From NCBI GenBank assembly GCA_040900165.1, contig JBBDZM010000020.1, positions 1 through 56,641 of the forward strand: DNA of 56,641 nucleotides, given 5' to 3'. Positions 21,390 to 31,022 of the stretch are shown piece by piece. The notes beneath the pieces are model-generated. The model was not told the DNA's origin. It searched no databases and saw nothing but the letters and a program-made list of their open reading frames with translations. Numbering within the stretch: the stretch's first letter is position 1; every line of letters begins with the position of its first letter. Source of the DNA: BOKZ01 sp040900165. Lineage in GTDB: Bacteria; Patescibacteriota; UBA1384; 2-12-FULL-50-11. Made by a program: the position numbers and the translations under genes.

Positions 21390-23129
21390 ATGTTCAAGCG
21401 AATCGTTATGGTTGGTTGCTTGGTGATTTTGCTTGCCCAGGCTACCTTCCAGGTTGTAATGGCGCAGACGGATTCCCAAACCACTGACGAGGCCGTTCAC
21501 GTTTTGGCTGGTTACACCTATCTAACTAAACGAGATTACCGCTTAAACCCCGAACATCCCCCACTTGTAAAAACTCTGGCGGCTCTTCCACTTTTGGCCA
21601 TCAAACCAAATTTACCGGCGGATTTTGAGCAAAAATGGCAGGATTCAGAGAATTTCTTCTACGATTCCTGGCGGGAAAATCGCTATTTAGGCGAGAAATT
21701 TTTCTATGCTTCCGGCAACGATGCCGACCTGATGATCCTATTGTCGCGCCTGCCGATGATATTACTAACATTGCTACTTGGCCTAGCGATTTTCCTGATT
21801 GTTTGGCGGCACTTCGGCGCAATTGCAGCATTAGCCGCCACCGGTTTTTACGTTCTTGATCCACTAGTCGCTGGGCACGGCCATTTGGTGACCACGGACA
21901 TCGCTTTTGGCTTGGGAACACTATTAACTACTTACGCTGGCTGGCGGTTTTTTGGCAGCCCAAATTGGAAAAATGCCCTCTGGCTGGGACTGGCCCTGGG
22001 CTTGGCACTACTAACCAAGCACACCGCCGTAATTTTGGGAATGATGCTGCTAATAACGGCGGTTTGGATTGTTGCCACCAACAAGCAGGCATGGCAGCAA
22101 ATCTTGAGGGGCACTGGTATCGTCCTACTGACGGTGTGGATAATAATTTGGGCCGGACACGGTTTTCATGCCCGCAGCGCCCCACCGTCTAAGTCGGTTT
22201 CTCAAAGCATTCAGACACAAAATGCCCCCGACCCGACGAAAAATTTTGAAGGGACTAGCTTGGTTGATCAAGAGCAGTTCCAACTGACCGACGAAGAATT
22301 GGCGGCGACCAGCCAGGAAATAAGTACTTTCGATAAGCACTACCCCACCCTCCAGCCGCTATTCAAAGCATTGCCTGGCGACTACGCTAAGGGCCTGCTT
22401 TTGTTAATCGGCCACGCCGCCGGCGGACACGATTCGTTCTTACTCGGCCAAACTTCAAACACTGGTTGGTGGTACTATTTCCCGCTGCTGCTCGCCTTAA
22501 AATTGCCGCTGGTTACCGTCGCCGCCTTGCTTGGTTTACTTTATGCACTTATCCGGCTACGCCCGAAAAACAGCTTCGTCGCAACGGCGATGATCTTTGC
22601 CGGTTTCTTTATGCTTTCGGCGATGAGCTCCAAGGCCAATATCGGCCTGCGCCACGTCCTGCCGGTATTACCGTTGGTGATGGTCGGATTTGGCTGGCTA
22701 ACAACAGCCGGCAAACACACTAAAGAAATCTTACTTATCGGCCTGGTTATTTTAGCGGCAACATTCACCTTGGCATATCCACGATACTTGGGCTACTTTA
22801 ACGAGCTAGCCGGGGCGAGCGATAAAAACTACACCATCGCCACCGATTCCAATTTGGATTGGGGCCAGGATTTGAAGCGGATTCGCAGCTATATCGACAA
22901 AAATAAGCTAATGCGGCCATTTGTCGAATACGGCTGGCTAGGCAGCGATGCCTTGGGCTATTATTTGGGCGATAACTACCGGCTGCTCTCCGAAGCCACT
23001 CCCGTCGCTGGAGAGACACTAATTATTGGTGCCACCGCCATCCATCGGCCCGATTACGCCAATCTGCTTAGCGACTGCGACGGCTTCAAGCCGATTACTA
23101 ACGGGGCCTTTATCTGCCAAATCCAATGA
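21390..23129 (+). CDS. GT39/GT83-like membrane glycosyltransferase (dolichyl-phosphate-mannose type)
   Basis: A 579-residue polytopic protein with about ten membrane segments. The first outer loop holds the acidic motif DEAVHVLAGYTYL and NPEHPPLVKTL, typical of PMT/ArnT-type (GT-C) enzymes, which transfer sugars from polyprenyl phosphate carriers to proteins or surface glycans. HGHLVTTDIAFG is the second conserved loop. The neighbouring gene, overlapping by ATGA, encodes the GT2 enzyme that could make the polyprenyl-phosphate sugar donor. The ATG at 21390 lies seven bases after TAGAAT (21377-21382), another leaderless arrangement. Confidence 0.85.
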   Translation: MFKRIVMVGCLVILLAQATFQVVMAQTDSQTTDEAVHVLAGYTYLTKRDYRLNPEHPPLVKTLAALPLLAIKPNLPADFEQKWQDSENFFYDSWRENRYLGEKFFYASGNDADLMILLSRLPMILLTLLLGLAIFLIVWRHFGAIAALAATGFYVLDPLVAGHGHLVTTDIAFGLGTLLTTYAGWRFFGSPNWKNALWLGLALGLALLTKHTAVILGMMLLITAVWIVATNKQAWQQILRGTGIVLLTVWIIIWAGHGFHARSAPPSKSVSQSIQTQNAPDPTKNFEGTSLVDQEQFQLTDEELAATSQEISTFDKHYPTLQPLFKALPGDYAKGLLLLIGHAAGGHDSFLLGQTSNTGWWYYFPLLLALKLPLVTVAALLGLLYALIRLRPKNSFVATAMIFAGFFMLSAMSSKANIGLRHVLPVLPLVMVGFGWLTTAGKHTKEILLIGLVILAATFTLAYPRYLGYFNELAGASDKNYTIATDSNLDWGQDLKRIRSYIDKNKLMRPFVEYGWLGSDALGYYLGDNYRLLSEATPVAGETLIIGATAIHRPDYANLLSDCDGFKPITNGAFICQIQ

Positions 23130-24223
23130 CAATTTCGGTTATCGTTCCGGCCTATAACGAAGCTAAACGGATTGTCCCGACGTTGAAGGCAATCAGCGAT
23201 TACTTCGTCAAACGCAACGAGGACTACGAGCTGATCGTTGTAGACGACGGCAGCCGCGATAACACCCGCCAAGTTTGCGAATCGCTTGGTATCAACGAGC
23301 TGAGAGTCATTGATTACGGTGGCAACCGTGGCAAGGGCTACGCCGTTAACTTCGGCGTTAAAGCAGCCCGCGGAGATTGGATTCTCTTTACCGATGCCGA
23401 CAACTCCACGCCGATTGAGGAGCTGGATAAATTATTACCCCATCGAGACAGCTTCGATGTATTAGTTGGTTCGCGCTACGCGGCGGGCGGGCGGGTACTA
23501 GTGAAGCAGCCGCTCTTGCGTCGAGCGGCTTCGCGCTTCGGCAATATCCTGGTTCAGCTGCTTCTACTGCCTGGCATTCGTGACACCCAGTGCGGATTCA
23601 AGCTTTTCTCCCGCCCCGCCGCCGCGATCATCTTTGAGCGGCAAACAATTTTTGGCTGGGGGTTTGATATGGAGATCCTCCGAATCGCCTGGGAAAGCGG
23701 CTACCGGATCAAGGAGGTTGGGGTGGAATGGAGCAACGACGAAGCAACACGCCTACAGCCCAGCAAGGTTTTTCTAAAAACATTTGCGGAGATGCTCCGA
23801 ATTAAGAGTAACTCGCTACGCGGATTGTACCAAGCCAAAAAATTCTCGGAAGGCCGGCGGGTCGTTAAATTTGCTCTTGTCGGCGCAATTGGAACGCTGC
23901 TGGATTTTGCCGTGTTGAACTTAGCAATTATTAGTTTTGAGCTAAATCTTTATACTGCTGTTTCATTAGGATTCATCGCTGGAGCAGTTAACAATTATAC
24001 TCTTAACTCCCTCTGGTCATTCGAGCAATCGCTAACGTGGAGGAAGTTTTATAGCTATGTCGGTATCTCGCTGGTTGGTTTATTGCTGAGCAATTTAATT
24101 GTCTTTGTCTTCACCGACGGGCTCGCTTGGAATTATAACGGCGCCAAACTAGTAGCAGTAGCGGTGGTATTTAGCTGGAACTATCTGATGAACCGGCAGT
24201 TAACTTTTCGCGCTACTGGCTAA
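23126..24223 (+). CDS. Polyprenyl-phosphate GT2 glycosyltransferase fused to a GtrA domain
   Basis: A 365-residue two-domain protein. Residues 1-240 are a DPM1-like GT2 transferase (VIVPAYNEA, VVDDGSRDNT, FTDADNSTP as DxD, GFDMEIL), which moves a sugar from a nucleotide donor to a polyprenyl phosphate. Residues about 245-365 are a GtrA/DPMS domain with four membrane helices (VKFALVGAIGTLLDF, NYTLNSLWSF, WNYLMNRQLTF), thought to anchor the enzyme or help flip the product. With the GT39-like gene before it (ATGA overlap) it forms a two-step lipid-linked glycosylation pair. Its end overlaps the convergent 24213 gene by 11 bases. Confidence 0.92.
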   Translation: MTISVIVPAYNEAKRIVPTLKAISDYFVKRNEDYELIVVDDGSRDNTRQVCESLGINELRVIDYGGNRGKGYAVNFGVKAARGDWILFTDADNSTPIEELDKLLPHRDSFDVLVGSRYAAGGRVLVKQPLLRRAASRFGNILVQLLLLPGIRDTQCGFKLFSRPAAAIIFERQTIFGWGFDMEILRIAWESGYRIKEVGVEWSNDEATRLQPSKVFLKTFAEMLRIKSNSLRGLYQAKKFSEGRRVVKFALVGAIGTLLDFAVLNLAIISFELNLYTAVSLGFIAGAVNNYTLNSLWSFEQSLTWRKFYSYVGISLVGLLLSNLIVFVFTDGLAWNYNGAKLVAVAVVFSWNYLMNRQLTFRATG

Positions 24224-25727
24224 CTCGCTCGATACCGCCTGGGATTGCCGCTTTTTTAGTAACGTTAAAAACCGTGAACGGCTTATGAACCATTAATCGA
24301 GTCTGCGAGTCAATTGCTGGAATGGCCGAGAAAAATATCCCACTAATTGGCAGGATTACCGGAGCTAAAATCCACTCCTTAACCAGGGTGATAAGATAGT
24401 AAGTTCTCTTGCCGGGTCGAGGTGGCACGAGCAAGGAAGCAACCAACATATTTACCACCATACCAATCCAAGCGGATCCGAGGAAAAACCGGTAGACATC
24501 GGGGAAATTATACCCCACAACAGTTCGTTGAAAGTCCTGATTAATTAGCAACGGTAGCCAACCAATTAGTAGGATAAACGACTGGGTGGCTAGCGAGTAA
24601 TGTGACTCGAATAATCTGGCAAACTGCAACCATTTATAGATAAATGGAATACTCTTGTTGCCGTAGGAGTGTTCAAAGACAAACGGGACATCCGAGACTC
24701 CCCAGAACCAGCGACGACGTTGGAGATATTGCTCACGGAAAGTGTCGGCAATGTTATCGCCCTGAACCGCGTCCATATAGACCGGCACCGGGATTGGCAC
24801 GACGTGGTGATTACCGTCGAACTTAAAGTACGACCGCCAGTACTGGTGGCCGTCCTCGACGATAGTTGTCACCGACCAAAAGTCCGTTTCAATTAGGGCC
24901 GCCAAACTTTGGGCATGGGCGGAGAAATTACGCGAATAGTGCGGGCGCATAGCTTGAATCATCTGCCAAAAACTCGAGCCAAGCGCCGTTAGTTTAACTG
25001 GTAGAGGAACCTTCCAAATATTATTAAAGAACATCGGTAGGGGCTGGAAGCTTTTGTGGATTGGGTCGGGTGTTTTAACGTAATTCCAGGTGAGATTGGA
25101 GAAATAATCCCGATCGACCCGGTTATCAGCATCGAGCGTAGTGACGATCACTTTGTCGTAAGGAATCTGGCGCTTGTCGATATATTGGAGAGTTTGCCGA
25201 CCCGCCCAAGTAATATTTGGGCCCTTGCCGCGGACTTCTCCTGGAATATCGGCTGGATGATATGTAGCCAAAAACCCTCCGAAAGAGTTGGCGTATTCTT
25301 GAGTAAGGATTGGTCCGTATTTTGGGGCGAGTTCTTTATCGCGTTGCTCAAACGCCACCACTACGATCAGCTTATTTTTGGGGTAGTTACTAAGATGGAT
25401 GGCGTCGATGGTGTGGCGAAGGATTGAGATGTCCTCTTTGTACGATGGAACAATCGCCAGGTGGTAATAATCTTCCCATTGGCCGGAGTAATCGTTTTCT
25501 AGGCGACTAAGCCAGTCGACTTTTTGGGCTCGACGGTAACGGATGAACCCGAACAATAAGAAGTAGGTAATAATAAAAATTCTTACTAGCCAATAAACGG
25601 CATAGAAAAGAACGAATACCGCTAGGGCAACTGGATTGTAGATCGCCAAAATAATCATAATCGCAAACGTTCCCCAGGTGGCTAGACCAGGAATAATCTC
25701 CCATAAACGGACGAGTGATTTTTTCAT
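24213..25727 (-). CDS. Large membrane GT2 glycosyltransferase
   Basis: A 504-residue transferase with two N-terminal membrane helices, a cytoplasmic GT-A domain and four or more C-terminal helices. Motifs: AIVPSYKED, TLDADNRVD (DxD, about residue 200), TTIVEDGHQYW (catalytic acid region) and QYLQRRRWFWG (Q-x-x-R-W), which puts it with processive cellulose/chitin-synthase-like enzymes. It would polymerise or extend a surface glycan. The start codon follows the stop of a small membrane gene (25728) by one base on the same strand, so they are coupled. The product cannot be predicted from sequence. Confidence 0.88.
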   Translation of the reverse strand: MKKSLVRLWEIIPGLATWGTFAIMIILAIYNPVALAVFVLFYAVYWLVRIFIITYFLLFGFIRYRRAQKVDWLSRLENDYSGQWEDYYHLAIVPSYKEDISILRHTIDAIHLSNYPKNKLIVVVAFEQRDKELAPKYGPILTQEYANSFGGFLATYHPADIPGEVRGKGPNITWAGRQTLQYIDKRQIPYDKVIVTTLDADNRVDRDYFSNLTWNYVKTPDPIHKSFQPLPMFFNNIWKVPLPVKLTALGSSFWQMIQAMRPHYSRNFSAHAQSLAALIETDFWSVTTIVEDGHQYWRSYFKFDGNHHVVPIPVPVYMDAVQGDNIADTFREQYLQRRRWFWGVSDVPFVFEHSYGNKSIPFIYKWLQFARLFESHYSLATQSFILLIGWLPLLINQDFQRTVVGYNFPDVYRFFLGSAWIGMVVNMLVASLLVPPRPGKRTYYLITLVKEWILAPVILPISGIFFSAIPAIDSQTRLMVHKPFTVFNVTKKAAIPGGIERVSQ

Positions 25728-26027
25728 CTAAAAGAAAAAGGTAATCGAGGCAAAGTAATAATACCCGAATAAAAAGGCGTTCAACACAACCAGAAAAGTC
25801 AGCATAGCAATCTTGATCCGCGGGATATAGTGCAACAACAAAAACAGGATTAAGCTATTGGCCACCAGTAAAAATACCGCCATTAGATAGGTCGATGCTT
25901 CGGCCTGCTTGACGTAAACAAACCAGCCGATTAATCCAAACCCAACAACGTTGGCGAGCCAAAACTGGAAGCTCCGTTTATCCAAGCCAAATCCGACGCG
26001 CCAGAGCGATAAGAATTTCTGCCACAT
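25728..26027 (-). CDS. Small polytopic membrane protein, 99 residues
   Basis: Starts MWQKFLSLWRVGFGLDKRSF and has three hydrophobic helices separated by short loops, ending YYYFASITFFF. I do not recognise the family. TATAAT (26034-26039) lies exactly six bases before the ATG at 26027, which decides the start against the GTG at 26051. It is directly coupled to the large GT2 gene downstream (stop and start one base apart) and could be a membrane partner of that synthase. Confidence 0.7.
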   Translation of the reverse strand: MWQKFLSLWRVGFGLDKRSFQFWLANVVGFGLIGWFVYVKQAEASTYLMAVFLLVANSLILFLLLHYIPRIKIAMLTFLVVLNAFLFGYYYFASITFFF

Positions 26028-26068
26028 GTGGATATTATACACCGAGAACACTCCTGAAAAAACTGGTG

Positions 26069-28099
26069 TTAGCTACTAATAAAATACTTACTAAATCGCG
26101 AGCCCCGGACCACTAACCCTCCAGCCAGTAGGCCAGCCAGAAAAGTTACGCTACTCGGCAGGCTGTTATTGTCAGTTACTCCCGATACTTTCGGTGTGTC
26201 GGTCGTAGTAGGTTGAACAATAGTTTGGGGGCTGCTGGATGGTACATTGGTTGTCACGGTTGTTGCAGGTAAGAACCCTTGATTATTTACTGTCGTTGGC
26301 GTCGTGACGGTATTTAGCGGAGTTGGTGGTTCACTCACTCGAGAAATTAGTTTGGCTGGTTCCCCAATTGACCACGCCTCAACGGCCTCGGACGAAGAAT
26401 TGTAGTCAACTACTGCCTCAACTTGGACTTCGTCGGTGTTTTGGAAAACATTTTTTATGGCATCTTGATGGAATTTAATCTCACCGGTCCCGTCGGTCAG
26501 GGTGGCGCTGTCGGTCGACAACGAGCTGATTTTGCCTTTGAGTAAGACTGTTTTGGCCAGCTGTTTTTTGGCAAGAGAAATCGAAACAAGTTTATTGTGC
26601 GGCGTGAATTTAGCGCCAATAATTATGCTCAATTTTGAGTCAAGGATTATTCGTCCGACCTGGCTAGAACTAATCTTGCCAATCGCCGTGGCGCTGGTGT
26701 ATTTAGCCAAATCCAGCTCGCCCTTGCTGGAGCTCAAAAAGAATTGGATTCCAGCAAGCTCATCCGCCAGATAGCCAATCCCTGATCCGACAATATTGGG
26801 AAGAACCGATATTTTTGCGTTAACTTCCACCATCGTGTCTGCTGGTAGGTTCCTGGCTTGAGTAACGTCAACAACGTAAGTTGGTTGCGACGGCATGGTT
26901 AGGCGTTTCCAAGAATGATAATCAGTTGACTCATAGATGTTGGGGTTATTAGACGAATTACGCAGAACCAGCAATAATTTAGCGCCCAATTCTCTAATGG
27001 TTCTAATCTTTGCACTAGCCGCCCACGAACTATCCATCTCCAAAAAGTTGCCCGGGTCCTGTTCGTAGTAGGCATCGCTATCTTCTAGAGTGTAGGCAAT
27101 TAATCCCTGGCTAGTTTGGAGCAGATCGAAGTTGCCGATAATGTTGGTAGTTACCCAACTGCCAAATTCCCTCGAATAATAAAGTTGGGTTAAATCGTCC
27201 AAAATAACCCGCTTGCCTTTGTCGGTAATTTTGAGACTGCCATCGGCTGGCAGCTGGCTGATAACTACTGGGTCAGAGAGCCAGTTAACCTCGAACAGAC
27301 CAGTTGTTTTGCTCCAGAATAGTCGGTTACCAATTACCGATAATTCATCACCAGTTTCCAACTCAGAGAAATCCAGGCTAACCAGTTGTTCGCCGTCATA
27401 AATCGTATATATTGCTCCAACTAGGTGTTTAAATAGGTGCGCTTGGCTGGAGCTGGAAACCAACTGGACACTCTCTAAGAGTAGCTCTGGCTGGCCAGCG
27501 TTAAAGATAATCACTGTATCATCACAGGCAATGACTGGTTGAGGGTCCCGAAAGAATCCCGACTGGCTACATTGATATTCCCATTGTGGATTGATGGAAG
27601 AGATGGCTAAATCAAATATCTCCACCCCGTTAACGGTGATGGTGATGAATCCGGGATGATTAGGAGATAGCATAAAAATATTATCTTGGGCGTTTGGTTG
27701 GGAATTGGCCGGAAGGCTATACTCCAAGAATTTATTTTTTTCTAATATTGCTACTTTGTTGGATGTAACCGCGAAAGTGTCGGCGGCTAAAAGTATCGGG
27801 TCGGTAGATTGCCAGAGGACAGTATAGGAAAGCCCATTAGGGGATTTCAATAGATGATAAGTGTCAACGCTTTGGGTGGTTGCGTAGACTTGGTCGTCAA
27901 CCACAACTAAATCATTAATCGCTGTTTGGTCGATAGGGGAGCGTTGCCATAGCCCTGGGATATCGCGGTAACGAAAGAGACTTTTTTCATCGTTAAGAAT
28001 TGCCCCGGTCGGGTGCTGGGCAATATTGGCCGCCAGTACAACGGTGGGGAAAAACAATAGGCTGGCCAGTAATAGAAGCTTACTCGACCTCTTTTTCAT
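26069..28099 (-). CDS. Large surface protein with C-terminal membrane anchor
   Basis: A 676-residue exported protein: signal peptide (MKKRSSKLLLLASLLFFPTVVLA), a long beta-rich region resembling repeated propeller- or sensor-like blades (about 40-400), two beta-barrel-like segments that look OB-fold-like (about 410-580: DTMVEVNAKISVLP, KTVLLKGKISSL), a Thr/Pro/Ser linker (about 590-640) and a C-terminal helix (VTFLAGLLAGGLVVRG) with a short basic tail. The layout is that of a protein displayed on the outer face. I cannot assign a function. It overlaps the PH-domain gene upstream by 20 bases, so it belongs to the same operon. Confidence 0.75.
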   Translation of the reverse strand: MKKRSSKLLLLASLLFFPTVVLAANIAQHPTGAILNDEKSLFRYRDIPGLWQRSPIDQTAINDLVVVDDQVYATTQSVDTYHLLKSPNGLSYTVLWQSTDPILLAADTFAVTSNKVAILEKNKFLEYSLPANSQPNAQDNIFMLSPNHPGFITITVNGVEIFDLAISSINPQWEYQCSQSGFFRDPQPVIACDDTVIIFNAGQPELLLESVQLVSSSSQAHLFKHLVGAIYTIYDGEQLVSLDFSELETGDELSVIGNRLFWSKTTGLFEVNWLSDPVVISQLPADGSLKITDKGKRVILDDLTQLYYSREFGSWVTTNIIGNFDLLQTSQGLIAYTLEDSDAYYEQDPGNFLEMDSSWAASAKIRTIRELGAKLLLVLRNSSNNPNIYESTDYHSWKRLTMPSQPTYVVDVTQARNLPADTMVEVNAKISVLPNIVGSGIGYLADELAGIQFFLSSSKGELDLAKYTSATAIGKISSSQVGRIILDSKLSIIIGAKFTPHNKLVSISLAKKQLAKTVLLKGKISSLSTDSATLTDGTGEIKFHQDAIKNVFQNTDEVQVEAVVDYNSSSEAVEAWSIGEPAKLISRVSEPPTPLNTVTTPTTVNNQGFLPATTVTTNVPSSSPQTIVQPTTTDTPKVSGVTDNNSLPSSVTFLAGLLAGGLVVRGSRFSKYFISS

Positions 28100-28676
28100 C
28101 GGCTAATCTATGAAGGTCAAGGATTAATCGAGCGACTTTATTGGGGTCTGGAACAGCGATAATTGTAAAATAGCCCTGTTTACCTGGTTTAGTTGGGTCG
28201 TCGCTGGTGCCGCCACCGGCCGTCTCTACTACCAACACCCCATAGTCAAAGATACTTTGCAAGAATCCAGCAACATCGGCTGAAACATTTTGAACTTGGT
28301 GGATCGACAACTCGGAAGTTTTGCGAGCCAGCAAACCCTCTTGATCGACGTTAATAATCCGCTCGTTGGTAATAAAAATTATGTCGTAGTAATAGTTAAT
28401 CCAGGCACCAAACAAAAACGTTAGCAAAAATAGAAAGTAGCCGGAGAAGAGCAAAATAATCAGATCACCGTGAGTGGTAATCGTTCCTTTTAATGCGGTA
28501 TTAATTGCCAACAACATAGATAGCGGAACTAACCCCATCACCAGAACTATCGCCAATGTTCCTAAAAACCCCGCCCAATGGTGACGAATTATCATATAAA
28601 TGTCTTCGCCCTCGTGCAGGTCCAAATAAAGAAAGGCTGGGTCGTTTTTATCGATCTTGGTATTCTGGTGAGCCAT
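28080..28676 (-). CDS. PH-domain (bPH2/DUF304-like) membrane protein
   Basis: A 198-residue protein with two membrane helices (about 40-62 and 74-100) followed by a bacterial PH-like domain: YYDIIFITNERIINVDQEGL and SELSIHQVQNVSADVAGF fit the YdbT/DUF304 pattern (V-T-x-x-R-I, then L-x-x-I-x-x-V), with YGVLVVETAGG after it. The function of the family is largely unknown. Its ATG overlaps the stop of the 63-residue gene upstream (TAATG). It is part of the run 28867 to 26069. Confidence 0.85.
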   Translation of the reverse strand: MAHQNTKIDKNDPAFLYLDLHEGEDIYMIIRHHWAGFLGTLAIVLVMGLVPLSMLLAINTALKGTITTHGDLIILLFSGYFLFLLTFLFGAWINYYYDIIFITNERIINVDQEGLLARKTSELSIHQVQNVSADVAGFLQSIFDYGVLVVETAGGGTSDDPTKPGKQGYFTIIAVPDPNKVARLILDLHRLADEKEVE

Positions 28677-28867
28677 TATCCAAGTACCAAAAGGCTACTA
28701 AAAATTAATATCCCTGCGATTAACAGTATATGAATCGTTAGAACCGGGATTGAAGCGTCGCCCGGCAAGCGGTATTTAAAGACCTGGAAGAAATAGAGCA
28801 GGTTGATTGCTAGCAGAATAGCCAGAAAAACTCCGTAGCCGATCAGAACGTAGTTGTTGATACCCAT
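28676..28867 (-). CDS. Small membrane protein, 63 residues
   Basis: Two hydrophobic helices (about 8-27 and 42-62) joined by a short loop with GDASIPV. No family recognised. It begins five bases after the end of the PcsB-like gene and its stop overlaps the PH-domain start, so it is translationally linked in the operon. Its compact two-helix form suggests an accessory membrane subunit. Confidence 0.65.
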   Translation of the reverse strand: MGINNYVLIGYGVFLAILLAINLLYFFQVFKYRLPGDASIPVLTIHILLIAGILIFSSLLVLG

Positions 28868-28872
28868 TTAAG

Positions 28873-30033
28873 TTAGGGCCTGATATAGCGAGGCGCTCCG
28901 TAGTTATTGGGATTAATCCGGCGGACTGAATAGCTGAGTTTTTTCCAGTTGTATTCGGATATAACCACATCATTGGACGAGTAAACCTGTTCAACAATCG
29001 CTACATGTCCCCATTGGTCGCCCGGGAAAAGTGGCCGATCCCAGGAAACAGCATCCCCAATCTTCGGAGAGCTGCTAACTTTATAGCCCTGATCGTGGGC
29101 GAGATTTGGCCAGTTGTAGGCACTCCCACTGCCGGGCCGAGTATTTCTAAATGGGAGACCGTGAATTGCCTTAAATTTCCAGGCGGCGTAAGAGGTACAC
29201 TGGCAGGTGTAATAAAGCCACGGATCAACCTGGCCACAACTACCAGCCCAGGGATAGCCACCAGTCCCACCGCCACCAATAAATCCACCTGCGGCCAACC
29301 TTGCGGCATAGATATCGCTAGAGATTTCCGAAGCTTCGCTACGAATCCTAGCCAGGAGTTGTTCGTACTTTGCTTGCTCACCTTGGGTAATGTCTAGTAG
29401 ATAGTCTTTTTGAGATTTTTGAGAACTTAGGCTACTCCGTGATGATGATAGTTGAGAGCTAAGTGTCTCCAAATTCTTTTTTTGGGAATCGGCTTCTGAC
29501 TTATCTTTCTCTAATCCGGCCTTGATCTGATTCTGCTTCTCAATACTGCTTTGGAGATCCGTTTGAATAGCTTGGATATATTGGGTCTGCGAAATAATCT
29601 CCTCTAAAGACTGGCTCTGGAGAATCAACTCCATTGTGCTGGTTTGAGAGAGCTCATAAAGACTGGAATAAGCACTGTTGAGCTTAATATTGAGAGCATC
29701 CAATTCTTTCTGGCTAGTGCCAATCTTTTTCTTCAGGGAAGCAATTACCTCGCTGGCGGTATCGATTTGAGCCTGGGTGTTACTGATTCGATTATTAGTG
29801 TAGGCGATATCACCATTTATTCCGTCAATTGCCTGGTTCAAATTACTTGCTTCTTGGCGCTTTTGGTCGAGAGCTGCTTGGTTCTCGCGCTCCTGTCGCC
29901 TTAATTCTTCTTGGCGAGCCAACAGCTCGCTTAGGGTTGAGGCATTTACGCCAATCGGCATGGTTAAGCCAAAAACAGCGACAAATATCGCCAGGAGCTT
30001 AACTGACTTGAGGAACGTTTCCCTCCTTATCAT
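28873..30033 (-). CDS. PcsB-like secreted hydrolase: coiled coil plus CHAP domain
   Basis: A 386-residue exported protein. A signal peptide (about 1-31) is followed by a long coiled coil (about 35-235, rich in Glu, Gln, Lys and Ser) and a C-terminal CHAP domain with catalytic-type Cys (CQCTSYAAW) and His (QWGHVAIVE), plus a Gly-rich hinge (GGFIGGGGTGG). This is the layout of PcsB in streptococci and related septal hydrolases, which are held inactive by their coiled coil and switched on by FtsEX. FtsX and FtsE genes are directly upstream. Promoter TTGCAA-16 bases-TAGGAT ends six bases before the ATG, so the gene also has its own leaderless transcript. Confidence 0.93.
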   Translation of the reverse strand: MIRRETFLKSVKLLAIFVAVFGLTMPIGVNASTLSELLARQEELRRQERENQAALDQKRQEASNLNQAIDGINGDIAYTNNRISNTQAQIDTASEVIASLKKKIGTSQKELDALNIKLNSAYSSLYELSQTSTMELILQSQSLEEIISQTQYIQAIQTDLQSSIEKQNQIKAGLEKDKSEADSQKKNLETLSSQLSSSRSSLSSQKSQKDYLLDITQGEQAKYEQLLARIRSEASEISSDIYAARLAAGGFIGGGGTGGYPWAGSCGQVDPWLYYTCQCTSYAAWKFKAIHGLPFRNTRPGSGSAYNWPNLAHDQGYKVSSSPKIGDAVSWDRPLFPGDQWGHVAIVEQVYSSNDVVISEYNWKKLSYSVRRINPNNYGAPRYIRP

Positions 30034-30039
30034 GTAATT

Positions 30040-30067
30040 ATCCTAGCACGAGAGTTCTTGATTGCAA
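30040..30067 (-). promoter_or_regulatory. Promoter of the PcsB-like gene (leaderless)
   Basis: Minus strand: TTGCAA (30067-30062), 16-base spacer, TAGGAT (30045-30040), then six bases to the ATG at 30033. Confidence 0.65.
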
Positions 30068-30081
30068 CCGGCGCTACCGCG

Positions 30082-30999
30082 CTAGGCGCGCAGATAGCGC
30101 CGCATCGAGACAACGCTTACTACCACCCCAAGAATCAGCCCAACAACTAATTGAACTATCACCAGCAACCAAGTATGGGCTAAAACATATTGGTAGAAAC
30201 CCATATCAAGTAACATTGAGCTAAGAGCGTCCAGATACGGCCCGAGAATCGCCGAGACCGCTAGCAAAAATAGGGTGGTAATGACTGTGCCGAATACGCC
30301 GTAGAAAATCCCCTCTACAATAAACGGCCCTCGGACAAACGAGTTGGAGGCGCCGACGTAGCGCATAATCTCAATTTCATCAGAGCGGGCGGTGATGGTA
30401 ATACGGATAATATTGAGAACATTGAAAATGGCGATTATGCCAAAGAAAATGCTCAGAAATATGCCGGTGCGTTGAACAAACTTGGTGACGGCGATTAAAT
30501 TATTAACGGTGTCGCGGTTTTTCGAGTAGGAAACACATTCGTCGCAGATAATGTTATCAGTGTCTTGAGCAGCCATTTTACCGACCAACCCCTCAATCTG
30601 CTCGGGATTTTTAGTATCAACTTCCAAGCTGCGGGGAAGGGGATTATTTTTGGCCGTAACTGGTTTTTTAATGTTGTCGTTAATTGGCAGACGGTTCCAG
30701 CGCTCGAGCGCCGCCGATTTATCAATAAATTTCACGCCGTTGACTTCTTCGTTTAGGGCAATCCGATCGCCCAAATTGACGATGGTTTTATCAGGAACTT
30801 TGTCGTCACGAAAATATATTGTTACATCGATTCTTGAGCGGATCTGCTCGGCACTATCGCCGACAATAAAGGAAAAAAGTAATGAGACACTCACCATCAC
30901 CAAGGTTAGCGTCATCAACAGTGTGGCACCAAGCGTCAGCCAACGGTTACGCCAAAAATTGTTGTAACCAAGTTTAATAATGCGCAACAGTGTTTCCAT
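30082..30999 (-). CDS. ftsX: Cell-division membrane protein FtsX
   Basis: A 305-residue permease-like protein with one N-terminal helix (about 20-43), a large extracytoplasmic loop (about 45-170) and three C-terminal helices. FGIIAIFNVLNIIRITITARSDEIEIMRYVGAS is the conserved family stretch (quoted only in part as RSDEIEIMRYVGAS). FtsX, with FtsE, transmits ATP hydrolysis to extracellular peptidoglycan hydrolases. The loop has two cysteines (IICDEC). Start 30999 (METLLRI) has AGGGGTG ten bases upstream; TTG 31005 is less likely. The hydrolase partner is the next gene. Confidence 0.95.
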   Translation of the reverse strand: METLLRIIKLGYNNFWRNRWLTLGATLLMTLTLVMVSVSLLFSFIVGDSAEQIRSRIDVTIYFRDDKVPDKTIVNLGDRIALNEEVNGVKFIDKSAALERWNRLPINDNIKKPVTAKNNPLPRSLEVDTKNPEQIEGLVGKMAAQDTDNIICDECVSYSKNRDTVNNLIAVTKFVQRTGIFLSIFFGIIAIFNVLNIIRITITARSDEIEIMRYVGASNSFVRGPFIVEGIFYGVFGTVITTLFLLAVSAILGPYLDALSSMLLDMGFYQYVLAHTWLLVIVQLVVGLILGVVVSVVSMRRYLRA

Positions 31000-31022
31000 C
31001 AGCAAACACCCCTGGTTACTGG

